Below are positions 6,421 through 14,113 of a stretch of 32,057 nucleotides of DNA, piece after piece. Below the pieces are notes generated by a model. That model ran no database searches. It worked only from the letters and a program-made list of their open reading frames with translations, and was not told the origin of the DNA. The stretch is from Acidimicrobiia bacterium (GTDB lineage Bacteria > Actinomycetota > Acidimicrobiia > IMCC26256 > JADLDD01), in contig JADLDD010000014.1 in assembly GCA_020846855.1 (NCBI GenBank), forward strand, positions 1 to 32,057, in the 5' to 3' direction. Within the stretch, counting starts at the first letter, position 1, and every line of letters begins with the position of its first letter. Position numbers and translations under genes: made by a program.

Positions 6421-9030
6421 ATGGCCGTCTCGTCGCGCCCGGGCGAACCGCCGGCCGACCCGTCTCCCGATCCGGCGTCGCGCTCCGCCCGTGGGGGGGC
6501 GGACGCCGGACCCGGGGCGGGCGCCGTCGGCCCCACCGGTACCCCCCACGCCCCGCCCGTGCCCGAGGGCGGCGCGACCCCGGCCGGAGGGCTGTCGGCG
6601 GCCGAGGTGGAGGCACGCCGGGAGCAGGGCCGGGTCAACGCCTACCACGAGCGGACCAGCCGGTCCGTCGGCGAGATCCTGCGGGCCAACGTGCTGACCC
6701 GCTTCAACGCGATCCTCGGCGCCATGCTGGTGGTGATCCTCGTCGTCGGCCCGCCCCAGGACGCCCTGTTCGGCTTCGTCGCGCTCATCAACTCCCTGAT
6801 CGGGATCGTCCAGGAGCTGCGGGCCAAGCGCACGCTCGACCGCCTCGCCGTGCTCAGCGCCCCCCGGGCCACGGTCCGGCGAGATGGCGAGGCGACGGAG
6901 ATCGCGATCGGCGAGGTCGTGCTCGACGACCTCGTCGAGCTCCGCACCGGCGACCAGGTCCCGGCCGACGGCCGGGTCGCCGAGGCCGAGGGTCTCGAGA
7001 TCGACGAGTCGCTGCTGACCGGCGAGTCGGACCCCGTCGACAAGGTTCCGGGCGACTCCGCCCTGTCGGGCAGCATCGTGGTGGCGGGCCGGGGGGCGTT
7101 CCAGGCCACCGCGGTGGGCGCCGACGCCTACGCCCGGCGGCTCGCGGCCGAGGCCCGCCGGTTCGCCCTGATGCGCTCGGAGCTGATGGAGGGCATCGAC
7201 CTGATCCTGCGGTACGTCACGTGGGCGATCCTGCCCGCCGGCGTGCTGCTGCTGATCGGGCAGTTCCGGTCCGGGCACGGCTGGCGCGAGGCGCTGGTAG
7301 GTGTGGTCGCCGGTACGGTGGCGATGGTGCCCGCGGGGCTCGTGCTCCTGACCAGCCTGGCGTTCGGGGCCGCGGCGGTGACCCTGGCCCGGCGCAAGGT
7401 CCTCGTGCAGGAGCTCCCGGCCGTCGAGGGCCTGGCCCGCGTCGACGTGGTGTGCCTCGACAAGACGGGCACCCTCACCGACGGCGACATCCGCTTCGAC
7501 CGCCTGGTCCTGCTCGGTGCCGCGAGCGCCGGTGCCGGCGGCGAGGCCGAGGTCCGCGAGGCCCTCGGCGCCGTCGCCCACGCCGGCGACCGCAACGCGA
7601 CCATGGACGCCGTGGCGGCGGAGTGCGCGTCGCCGGGATGGGAGCGCAGCGGGGGGATCCCGTTCTCGTCGGCGCGCAAGTGGAGCGCGGCGAGCTTCGG
7701 CGGGCGCGGCACCTGGGTGATGGGCGCACCCGAGATGGTGTGGGCCGACCGCGACGGCTCCGACCCGGTCCGCGCCGCCGCCGACGAGCAGGCCGCCACG
7801 GGCAGCCGGGTGCTGCTCCTGGCCCGCACCGACGTACCGCTCACCGACCCCCTCGCCGACTCCCTCGGTGACGCGGCCGGCGAAGGCGGGGAGGGCACGG
7901 CCGGCGTGGCGCTCCCCGACGGCCTCGAGGCCGTCGCCCTCGTCCTCCTGGAGGAGAACGTGCGGCCCGACGCGGCCGAGACCCTCGATTACTTCCGCGA
8001 GCAGGGTGTGGCCCTGAAGGTCATCTCGGGCGACAACCCCCGCACCGTGGGGGCGGTCGCCGCCCGCGTCGGGGTGGAGGGCGCCGAGCACCCCGTCGAC
8101 GCCCGCTCCCTCCCCGACGACGTAGAGGGCATGGCCGTGGAGATCGAGGCCAACTCCGTCTTCGGGCGGGTCACCCCGCACCAGAAGCGCCTCATGGTGA
8201 GCGCGCTCCAGTCGCGTGGGCACGTGGTGGCGATGACCGGCGACGGCGTGAACGACGCGCTGGCGCTCAAGGACGCCGACATCGGGATGGCGATGGGGAA
8301 CGGGGCTCCGGCCACCCGTTCGGTGGCCCAGCTCGTGCTGCTCGACGGTCGGTTCGCCACCATGCCCGGGGTGGTGGCCGAGGGCCGCCGGGTCACGGCG
8401 AACATCGAGCGGGTCTCGAACCTGTTCGTGACCAAGACCGTGTACGCGTTGTGGCTGGCGGTGCTGGCCGGCGCGCTGGCCTGGGCGTACCCGTTCCTCC
8501 CCCGGCACTACACCGTGATCGACGCCCTGACGATCGGCGTACCCGGCTTCTTCCTCGCCCTGGCTCCCAACCTGCGCCGCTACGTGCCGGGCTTCGTCCC
8601 CCGGATGCTGCGCTTCACGGTGCCGGTCGGCACGCTCGTGGCCGCCGCGACGCTCGCCGCGTACGCCGTGGCCCGGGCTCACGACATGGAGCTGGTGGAG
8701 GCGCGCACCACCGCCACCGCGGTGACGACGGTGGTCGCCCTGTGGGTCCTGGGGATCCTGGCCCGGCCCCTGCGGGCCTGGAAGGCCGGCCTCGTCACGG
8801 CCATGGCCGGCGCGTTCGTGGGGGCGGTGCTGATCGGGCCGATCGCCGACTTCTACGCCCTCGACCTCCCGTCGGCCCGGGTCGCGATGGAGGCCGCGCT
8901 CATCGCGGGGGCGGCGGTGGTGGCGGTCGAGGCCTACTGGCAGGTCGCGAGCGCCCGCGGGGCGTTCGCGGGCTCCGTCGACACCGGGCCGGGTGGTCAG
9001 AGCCAGCCGCGGCCGCGGAACATCCGGTAG
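6421..9030 (+). CDS. P-type cation-transporting ATPase, CtpE-like
   Basis: 869 residues from ATG 6421; the frame is open from GTG 6361, but that extension looks non-coding. A Pro/Ala-rich, probably disordered N-terminus (about 1-58) precedes the ATPase core. Visible are the actuator motif LLTGES (198-203), the phosphorylation site CLDKTGTLT with Asp347, the hinge MTGDGVND (605-612) and membrane helices on both sides. The segment QELPAVEGLARVDVVCLDKTG strongly resembles mycobacterial CtpE, implicated in Ca2+ uptake, so import or export of a divalent cation at the cytoplasmic membrane is likely. No N-terminal heavy-metal-binding domain or CPC motif is present, which argues against a copper or zinc pump. 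In helix M4 the motif reads VPAGL, whereas SERCA-type Ca2+ pumps have PEGL with a cation-binding Glu. The 3' end overlaps corA on the other strand by 34 bp. Confidence 0.9.
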   Translation: MAVSSRPGEPPADPSPDPASRSARGGADAGPGAGAVGPTGTPHAPPVPEGGATPAGGLSAAEVEARREQGRVNAYHERTSRSVGEILRANVLTRFNAILGAMLVVILVVGPPQDALFGFVALINSLIGIVQELRAKRTLDRLAVLSAPRATVRRDGEATEIAIGEVVLDDLVELRTGDQVPADGRVAEAEGLEIDESLLTGESDPVDKVPGDSALSGSIVVAGRGAFQATAVGADAYARRLAAEARRFALMRSELMEGIDLILRYVTWAILPAGVLLLIGQFRSGHGWREALVGVVAGTVAMVPAGLVLLTSLAFGAAAVTLARRKVLVQELPAVEGLARVDVVCLDKTGTLTDGDIRFDRLVLLGAASAGAGGEAEVREALGAVAHAGDRNATMDAVAAECASPGWERSGGIPFSSARKWSAASFGGRGTWVMGAPEMVWADRDGSDPVRAAADEQAATGSRVLLLARTDVPLTDPLADSLGDAAGEGGEGTAGVALPDGLEAVALVLLEENVRPDAAETLDYFREQGVALKVISGDNPRTVGAVAARVGVEGAEHPVDARSLPDDVEGMAVEIEANSVFGRVTPHQKRLMVSALQSRGHVVAMTGDGVNDALALKDADIGMAMGNGAPATRSVAQLVLLDGRFATMPGVVAEGRRVTANIERVSNLFVTKTVYALWLAVLAGALAWAYPFLPRHYTVIDALTIGVPGFFLALAPNLRRYVPGFVPRMLRFTVPVGTLVAAATLAAYAVARAHDMELVEARTTATAVTTVVALWVLGILARPLRAWKAGLVTAMAGAFVGAVLIGPIADFYALDLPSARVAMEAALIAGAAVVAVEAYWQVASARGAFAGSVDTGPGGQSQPRPRNIR

Positions 9031-10010
9031 AGCACGAAGGTGAGCAGGACCATCATCCCGAGGGCCATCGGGTAGCCGAGGTACCAGTGCAGCTCGGGCA
9101 TGTGGCGGAAGTTCATGCCGTAGACGCCGGCGATGAGGGTGGAGCCGAGGATGATGGCGCCCCAACTCGAGGTGAGCTTCATCACCTGGTTCATGCGGTT
9201 CGACGCCACGGCGAGGTGCGCCTCCAGCAGGCCGGTGAGCACGTCGCGCTGCGACTCCACCAGGTCGGCTACCCGCAGCACGTGGTCGTACACGTCCTGT
9301 AGGTGCATCAGCGCCGCGTCGCCCACCACCTCCACCTCGCGGCGCAGCATCTGCGCGATGACCTCCCGCAGCGGGGCCGCCGCCCGCCGGAACGTGACCA
9401 TCGCCCGCCGGAGCGCGAACACCTCGCGGGGCGTGGCCTCCCCCGTGTGGCCCTCGAACACGATCTCCTCGAGGTCCTCGAGGGAGCCGTCGATGGTGTC
9501 GATCACGTCGAAGTACCGGTCGACGATCACGTCGAGCACGGCCCACAGCACGAAGCCCTCGTCGTTCGATCCCCGCTCCTCGCGCTGGCGCTCGTAGCGG
9601 CGGCGGGCCTCCGCGATGGTGTCGTGGGCGGCGCCGGTGCCGCCGTCGGGTCCGCTACCGACGCCGCGGCCGGTGTCGTGGCGGATGGTCAGGATCCAGC
9701 CCTCGCCGAAGAGGACGTCGACCTCTCTCACGTGGACGTGGTGGTCGACGAGGACGCAGTCGTGAGCTGCGATCTGGAAGTGCGAGCCGTAGCGCTCCAG
9801 CTTGGTCCGCTGGTCCCCGTGGACGACGTCCTCGAGGGCGAGGGGGTTGACGCCCAGGTCGGCGGCCACGTCGCTGAGCGCGTCGCCGGCGTCGCCGCTC
9901 GCGTCGATCCAGATCAGGGTCCCCGGCCGTCGCCGGACCTCGTCGATCGCCCCGAGCTCGACGGGCGTCGAGCCCGGCTCGCCATCGGTGTAGCTCCAGG
10001 CCGAGATCAT
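8997..10010 (-). CDS. corA: CorA-family magnesium/divalent metal channel
   Basis: 337 residues. A long cytoplasmic N-terminal domain (MISAWSYTDGEPGS onward) with the long helix typical of CorA leads into two C-terminal membrane helices. The signature YGMNF is at about 297-301, and the protein ends in a short basic tail (RMFRGRGWL). CorA forms a homopentameric channel for Mg2+ (also Co2+/Ni2+) in the cytoplasmic membrane, with GMN as selectivity filter. A Gly-rich insert (GVGSGPDGGTGAAHDT) lies in the soluble domain. The ATG at 10010 is 14 bp after the stop of the upstream membrane-protein gene, so it is probably the last gene of that operon. Its 3' end overlaps the convergent P-type ATPase gene. 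The open frame continues upstream of this ATG but is only the shadow of the neighbour. Confidence 0.92.
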   Translation of the reverse strand: MISAWSYTDGEPGSTPVELGAIDEVRRRPGTLIWIDASGDAGDALSDVAADLGVNPLALEDVVHGDQRTKLERYGSHFQIAAHDCVLVDHHVHVREVDVLFGEGWILTIRHDTGRGVGSGPDGGTGAAHDTIAEARRRYERQREERGSNDEGFVLWAVLDVIVDRYFDVIDTIDGSLEDLEEIVFEGHTGEATPREVFALRRAMVTFRRAAAPLREVIAQMLRREVEVVGDAALMHLQDVYDHVLRVADLVESQRDVLTGLLEAHLAVASNRMNQVMKLTSSWGAIILGSTLIAGVYGMNFRHMPELHWYLGYPMALGMMVLLTFVLYRMFRGRGWL

Positions 10011-10024
10011 CCCGGCCCGGGAGC

Positions 10025-11353
10025 CTAGGCAGCGCCCGGCCCGTCGTGGTCGATGGCCGGGGCGAGGAGAACCCCCGCACGGGCCACCGAGTCGGCCACC
10101 CACACGGCGAGGAGGACCGCGCCGGCCGTCGACGCCCCGAGCGCGAACGCGCCGGCGGCCCCGTTCGCCGCCGCGAGGCCGAGCCACGACCGGGTGGTGG
10201 TGAAGCCGGCGGTGAGGCGCACGTGCCCGCCGCCCCGGAGCACGGGCCCCAGGTAGCCGAGGGACCCGACGAGGATCTGGGCGTACGCGCCGACCACCAG
10301 GGCCAGCAGCACCTCGATCGTGAAGGGCTCCCGTCCGGTGGCCGCCCGCGCGGCGGCCGCGCCGACCGCCCCGATCCACCAGGCCAGCCCGGCGGCGAGG
10401 TGCACCAGGCGCGAGCCCGCCCAGCGCCACTGCTTCGCCCGGGGCGTGGGCAGGATCGCGACGAGGGCGACGAGGCCGACCCCGTAGGTGGCCAGCCCCA
10501 CGGCGCCGACGAGCGGATGCTCCGTGGCGAACCCGGCGGCGCCGATCACCACACCGGCGGCGAGTGGGACGAGGCCGAGGTCGATCCGGCCGGGAGTGGC
10601 GCCGGTCGCCATCTTCATCCGGGCCTCGGTGGCCACGAAGAAGGGGAGCGTCCCCGCGATCACCAGGCCCACCAGCCCCAGCAGGTTCAGGGTCATGTGG
10701 GCGTCGCGCCAGCGCAGGATCTCGGCGCCGGCGTCGTCGCCGGCCATGACCACGCCCAGCGCGCAGCCGGCCAGCCCGGCCCCGAGCGCGGCGAGGTAGT
10801 GGTGGAGGCTGGGTTCGAACCGCTTGGCCACCGCGCCCCGCCCGATGCGAACCAGCAGCGCGCCCAGGATCACGAGGGCCGCCATCACCGCCGCGCCGGC
10901 GATCCCGATCACCGCCGAGCCGGCGTCGAGCTCCCGGGCCACGGCCAGCCCCGCGGCGCCGGCGGCCAGGGTCCACCGCTGGGCGGCGGTCCACGCGGCC
11001 GGCGGGGCGGGGGCCGTTGCCCAGGTCACGGCGAAGAACTGGGTGGCACCCGAGATGGCGAGGAGCAGGCCACCGACGAGGAACAGGTGCAGTGGGAGCC
11101 AGGCGCCGGTGTCGTGGGGCGCGACCGCGCTGATCGGAGCGGCCACGCTGAACGCGGCGGCGAGCAGCAACGTCGGCCGGGTGAGGCGCTGGATCTCGGC
11201 CACCCGCCCGGCGGCTCCCCGCGGCGCCGGGCGGCCGGGTCGGTTGGCGCCGTCCCCGGCGCCGGTCCGTCCGGGCGCCGGGCTTCCGTCCGGGTCGTGT
11301 CCCACGGGCGACTCGTCGGGGGACGGGCCCGCATCGCCGGGGGCATCCGTCAT
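10025..11353 (-). CDS. Polytopic membrane protein with membrane-embedded histidines (NnrS/haem-copper-like, tentative)
   Basis: 442 residues. A polar Pro/Gly-rich N-terminus (about 1-50) is followed by some eleven or twelve hydrophobic helices. Histidines sit in or at the ends of helices: LPLHLFLVGGLLLAISGAT, PSLHHYLAAL, RDAHMTLNLLGLVGLVIAGT, SRLVHLAAGL and GGGHVRLTAG. The pattern H-L-x2-V-G-G-x4-I-x-G recalls membrane domains found with actinobacterial copper nitrite reductases and NnrS-type NO-metabolism proteins. That is a family impression, not a firm match. A redox-linked membrane role, perhaps haem or copper binding, is inference. The ATG is 10 bp after the stop of the PPOX-like gene and the stop is 14 bp before corA, so all three are probably co-transcribed downstream of the molybdoenzyme cluster. 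Confidence 0.7.
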   Translation of the reverse strand: MTDAPGDAGPSPDESPVGHDPDGSPAPGRTGAGDGANRPGRPAPRGAAGRVAEIQRLTRPTLLLAAAFSVAAPISAVAPHDTGAWLPLHLFLVGGLLLAISGATQFFAVTWATAPAPPAAWTAAQRWTLAAGAAGLAVARELDAGSAVIGIAGAAVMAALVILGALLVRIGRGAVAKRFEPSLHHYLAALGAGLAGCALGVVMAGDDAGAEILRWRDAHMTLNLLGLVGLVIAGTLPFFVATEARMKMATGATPGRIDLGLVPLAAGVVIGAAGFATEHPLVGAVGLATYGVGLVALVAILPTPRAKQWRWAGSRLVHLAAGLAWWIGAVGAAAARAATGREPFTIEVLLALVVGAYAQILVGSLGYLGPVLRGGGHVRLTAGFTTTRSWLGLAAANGAAGAFALGASTAGAVLLAVWVADSVARAGVLLAPAIDHDGPGAA

Positions 11354-11363
11354 CGCGAGGTGC

Positions 11364-11720
11364 TCAGGGGACGAGCGCGACGATCCGCCGGGTCCGCCGG
11401 TGGTGCTCGATGCCCCACCGCACCTCTTCGCCGGTGCGACCGACCGGCACGTGGGCCAGGAGCTCGATGAGGGCCTCCACGTCGACCTCGTCGGCGGGGA
11501 CGTCGCGCAGCGTGGCGCCGAACGTGGCGACGGGCGCGCCGTGGGCGATCTTGTGGAGGCTCGCCGTCACCCGGGCGCCGTCGTGCACCGCGGCCAGCCC
11601 CTCGTCGCCGAAGCAGATCAGGTTGTCGCCCGACATCGCGTAGCGCGCCGACACCGGTCGGTCGCTCCCGTGCTGCACCCAGACGGTGTGGAAGCTCTTC
11701 GCCTCGGGCGGTGCCGGCAT
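11364..11720 (-). CDS. Small PPOX-like (pyridoxamine 5'-phosphate oxidase fold) protein
   Basis: 118 residues. The N-terminal half, FHTVWVQHGSDRPVSARYAM then SGDNLICFGDEGL, has the strand-turn-strand pattern of the split beta-barrel shared by PPOX-like flavin or F420 proteins. The rest ends in a helix (DVEALIELLAHVP) and a final strand. No catalytic residues can be assigned at this length. The start is well supported: AAGGAG lies 5 nt before the ATG. It is 93 bp downstream of the HPP gene and 10 bp upstream of the polytopic membrane gene, so it starts a sub-operon or continues the molybdoenzyme operon. Assignment to the fold is moderate and substrate unknown. Confidence 0.65.
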   Translation of the reverse strand: MPAPPEAKSFHTVWVQHGSDRPVSARYAMSGDNLICFGDEGLAAVHDGARVTASLHKIAHGAPVATFGATLRDVPADEVDVEALIELLAHVPVGRTGEEVRWGIEHHRRTRRIVALVP

Positions 11721-11813
11721 TCGTGCTCCTTGTCGCGCGCGGACCCCGCGAGTATGGCCGAACCCCGCGGCGGCGGGCCTCTCGGAGCCGGTCCCGCGCC
11801 GCCCGAGCGGCGC

Positions 11814-12566
11814 TCAGCGCGGCGCAGCCGGTGGCGCCGGCGGCTCGGGGCGTTCGGGTGGCTCCCCGGGGCCGGTGCCGGGGAGGACCGGCGCCCAGGT
11901 GGGGTAGGGGATGCCGGCCAGCCGGTTGATGGCGAAGCCCTGGATGACGAGCAGCACCACGGCGAGCATGAGGACGCCGATGTCGTGGAGGTCGCGCAGG
12001 ATCCCCAGGGAGATTATGAGCGTCGTCGCGCCCGCGGGCGGGTGCGGCACCCGGCACCACACCATCAGGCCGGCGGTGAGGCCGAGCGACAGCGCGGCGG
12101 CGCCGATGCGCTGACCGCTCACGCCGGTCACCAGGGCCGGGGGCCGGTCGGTGAGGCCGAACACGACCAGGGCCAGGTACCCGGCCCCGGCGCCGATGGC
12201 GTGCCCGAGCACGGTGTTGCGGGGCGACGCCGTCGGCAGCATCGGCGTGTAGAAGAGCAGGAAGGCCGTCGGTCCGAGCGACGGGAACACGAACGGCGCG
12301 CCGGTGAGCAGGGCCGCCAGCGACATGAGCGCGATCGACACCAGGCCGTTGACGAAGGCGAACAGCCCAAGGACCGCGGTGGACGAGTAGCGCTGCCGGA
12401 GCGAGGGGACGCGCAGGCGCTCGGCCAGGCCCAGTAGCACGTTGGCCATGTCGCCGCCGATGGGCCCCGGCCGCAGACGGCGCACCGGGCGGGTCGCGCC
12501 GTCGTCGCCCGTCCGGTCGGGAGGGTCGGATGAGTCGTTTGGGCCGAGCCCGCCGCCTCCGGTCAC
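11814..12566 (-). CDS. HPP-family integral membrane protein (putative nitrite/anion channel)
   Basis: 250 residues. A polar N-terminus of about 55 residues and a Pro/Glu-rich C-terminal tail flank a hydrophobic core of about five helices. The core shows the family signatures FPSLGPTAFLLFYTP, SPRNTVLGHAIGAGAGYLAL and PHPPAGATTLI, the HPP motif that names the family. HPP proteins of plastids and cyanobacteria have been linked to nitrite transport, so next to a molybdoenzyme this suggests nitrate/nitrite metabolism. The GTG start shares GTGA with the stop of the preceding 70-aa gene (12563-12566), implying translational coupling. An internal ATG at 12449 is an alternative start that would remove the polar leader. 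Fold assignment is strong; the transported ion is inference. Confidence 0.9.
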   Translation of the reverse strand: MTGGGGLGPNDSSDPPDRTGDDGATRPVRRLRPGPIGGDMANVLLGLAERLRVPSLRQRYSSTAVLGLFAFVNGLVSIALMSLAALLTGAPFVFPSLGPTAFLLFYTPMLPTASPRNTVLGHAIGAGAGYLALVVFGLTDRPPALVTGVSGQRIGAAALSLGLTAGLMVWCRVPHPPAGATTLIISLGILRDLHDIGVLMLAVVLLVIQGFAINRLAGIPYPTWAPVLPGTGPGEPPERPEPPAPPAAPR

Positions 12567-12775
12567 CGCGGCGCCCGTACGTAGCGGTAGAAGAGGCCGC
12601 TGCCCGCGGCCAGGACCACCGACGTCACCGCCGACACCCAGGCTATGCCCGGCTCGTCGCCGAGGGCGGCGTCGAGGGCGACGGTGAGGAGGAAGATCTG
12701 GAGCGACAGCAGGACCGCCACGTACACGCCCACCGCCACCGATACCGCCCGGCGCGGCTGGATGCGCGGCGGCAC
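12563..12775 (-). CDS. Small two-helix membrane protein of unknown function
   Basis: 70 residues with a basic N-terminus (MPPRIQPRR) and two hydrophobic segments (about 11-36 and 45-63), ending in a short basic tail (YRYVRAPR). The termini should be cytoplasmic by the positive-inside rule. I do not recognise a family. Position argues that it is real and belongs to the cluster: its GTG starts 1 bp after the Rieske stop, and its stop overlaps the HPP start in GTGA. It could be an accessory or assembly subunit of the redox complex or a partner of the HPP channel. Confidence 0.75.
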   Translation of the reverse strand: MPPRIQPRRAVSVAVGVYVAVLLSLQIFLLTVALDAALGDEPGIAWVSAVTSVVLAAGSGLFYRYVRAPR

Positions 12776-12776
12776 G

Positions 12777-13289
12777 TCAGACCTCCACCCGCGTCGCCCA
12801 GATCACCCCGCGCCGCACCTCGACGTCGATGCGGGGGAGTGGCCGTTGCGGCGGTCCGTACTCGACGGCGCCGGTGCGGGCGTCGAACACCCCTTCGTGA
12901 CACGGGCACTCCAGCCGGTCCTTCCCCGGGTCGTAGTACACGACGCAGCTCAGGTGGGTGCACTTCTGCGACACGGCGTGGAGGCGGGGACCGTCGGGCC
13001 CGTCGGGGTACCGGATCAGGATGGCCGGGTCGTGGCGGGTGGGGAAGCGGAAGAGGTACGACGTCCCCGGCCTCACGGCGTCGAGGGCGACGAGGCGCTT
13101 GGGGCGCCCGTGGTCGACGCGGCGCAGCGACGACCAGGCCGCGATCGCCACGTTGCCCGCCGCGAAGGCGGCCGATGCCAGCGTCATGTACCGGACGAAC
13201 TCGCGGCGGGTCACCTCGTCCTCGCCGGCGGACTGGAGAGGGAAGTCGCGCTTCCACTTCGGCGCGTCGCGCGGGGGGCGGTAGCTCAC
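12777..13289 (-). CDS. Rieske [2Fe-2S] protein with Tat-like N-terminus
   Basis: 170 residues. The N-terminus carries [19 protein letters not shown] (about 27-45), a twin-arginine motif merging into a single hydrophobic segment, as in membrane-anchored Rieske proteins exported by Tat. The Rieske domain follows with CTHLSC (Cys110, His112, Cys115) and CPCH (Cys128, Cys130, His131): both Cys/His ligand pairs plus the two extra Cys of the disulfide found in high-potential bc1-type centres. A strong ribosome site (GGAAGGAG, 7 nt upstream) supports the GTG start at 13289, and GTGA overlaps the stop of the Fe-S subunit gene. No cytochrome bc1 genes are nearby, so it probably passes electrons between the b-type membrane subunit and the molybdoenzyme. 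That pathway is inference. Confidence 0.92.
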   Translation of the reverse strand: MSYRPPRDAPKWKRDFPLQSAGEDEVTRREFVRYMTLASAAFAAGNVAIAAWSSLRRVDHGRPKRLVALDAVRPGTSYLFRFPTRHDPAILIRYPDGPDGPRLHAVSQKCTHLSCVVYYDPGKDRLECPCHEGVFDARTGAVEYGPPQRPLPRIDVEVRRGVIWATRVEV

Positions 13290-14113
13290 GGTCGCGCTCC
13301 TTCCGTACGGGAGTCGCCCGCGTCGCCGGCCGCGGAGCCGCCTACGCCCCCGGCCCCGGCCCCGGCCCCGGCCCCGTGCGCCACGGGCCAGGCGCCCGGC
13401 CCCGCCTGACGCTGCTGGGCGGCCGAGAGCGCCGGGGCCAGGGGCCAGTCGCGCGAGACGTCGGCCTCCGCCGGACCCTCGTCGAGCCCGAAGGGGTCGT
13501 CGGTCCAGTGGGTGTAGCGGCGCCCGGGTGCCACCGCGACCGGCCCCGGCTCGTGGACGACCACCTGCACCTTGGTCCTCACGTACTGGCCCCCGAAGAC
13601 CATCGTGTCCTCGAGGACGCCCGTCCGGGTGGCGTCGAACTCCTGCGGGGTGCCGAACCAGAGAGCCTGGCTGGGGCACACCGACGCGCACATCGGGGCC
13701 AGGCCGACCGAGCTGCGGTCGTAGCACATGTCGCACTTCATCATCTGGTCGAGCTCGAACATCTTCTTCGGGATGCCGAACGGGCACGCGTTGACGCAGT
13801 TCCAGCAGGCGATGCAGCGCGGCTTGAGCGACGACTGCACGATGCCGTCCTCGTTCTGCTTGATGGCGTCGGCGGGGCAGACCTCGGCGCAGGTGGGGTC
13901 GGCGCAGTGCATGCAGATCAGGGGGACGGTCTGGACCGTCGCGCCGCGATCGATGAAGTCGAGCTGCATCATCGAGTGGCCGCGGTGCGTTCCGCACTCC
14001 TCGCAGGCCTGGACGCAGGCCTGGCACCCGATGCAGCGGCTCTGGTCGACGACGAAGACGCGGTCGCCCATCTCGCCCGGGGCATCGGGGACGTACTCGG
14101 TGAGGGTGGGCAT
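13286..14113 (-). CDS. Four-cluster [4Fe-4S] electron-transfer subunit (NrfC/DmsB/NarH-like)
   Basis: 275 residues. Sixteen cysteines form four ferredoxin-type sets: 27/30/33/37, 67/70/75/79, 100/103/106/110 and 127/130/142/146. This is the usual beta-subunit arrangement of membrane molybdoenzymes, wiring the Mo subunit to the membrane partner. No Tat or Sec signal is visible (start [17 protein letters not shown]), so the subunit should be cytoplasmic. After about residue 200 the protein becomes low complexity, with a Gly-Ala repeat encoded by tandem GGCCCC units near 13347-13375. The ATG overlaps the upstream Mo-subunit stop by one base (TGATG), and the stop overlaps the Rieske start in GTGA, so these subunits are translationally coupled. 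Confidence 0.93.
   Translation of the reverse strand: MPTLTEYVPDAPGEMGDRVFVVDQSRCIGCQACVQACEECGTHRGHSMMQLDFIDRGATVQTVPLICMHCADPTCAEVCPADAIKQNEDGIVQSSLKPRCIACWNCVNACPFGIPKKMFELDQMMKCDMCYDRSSVGLAPMCASVCPSQALWFGTPQEFDATRTGVLEDTMVFGGQYVRTKVQVVVHEPGPVAVAPGRRYTHWTDDPFGLDEGPAEADVSRDWPLAPALSAAQQRQAGPGAWPVAHGAGAGAGAGGVGGSAAGDAGDSRTEGARP
13347..13375. repeat. GGCCCC 6-bp tandem repeat inside the Fe-S subunit gene
   Basis: About four tandem copies of a 6-bp CCCCGG-type unit encode the Gly-Ala run in the C-terminal tail of the Fe-S subunit. The unit is a multiple of three, so slippage would change tail length without a frameshift. Confidence 0.75.

Noticed and set aside
3165-6638. Very long minus-strand open frame of over 1100 codons
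   Set aside because: It is a shadow in another frame of the GNAT-acyl-CoA synthetase gene; its translation is Arg/Gly/Pro-rich low complexity with no domain.
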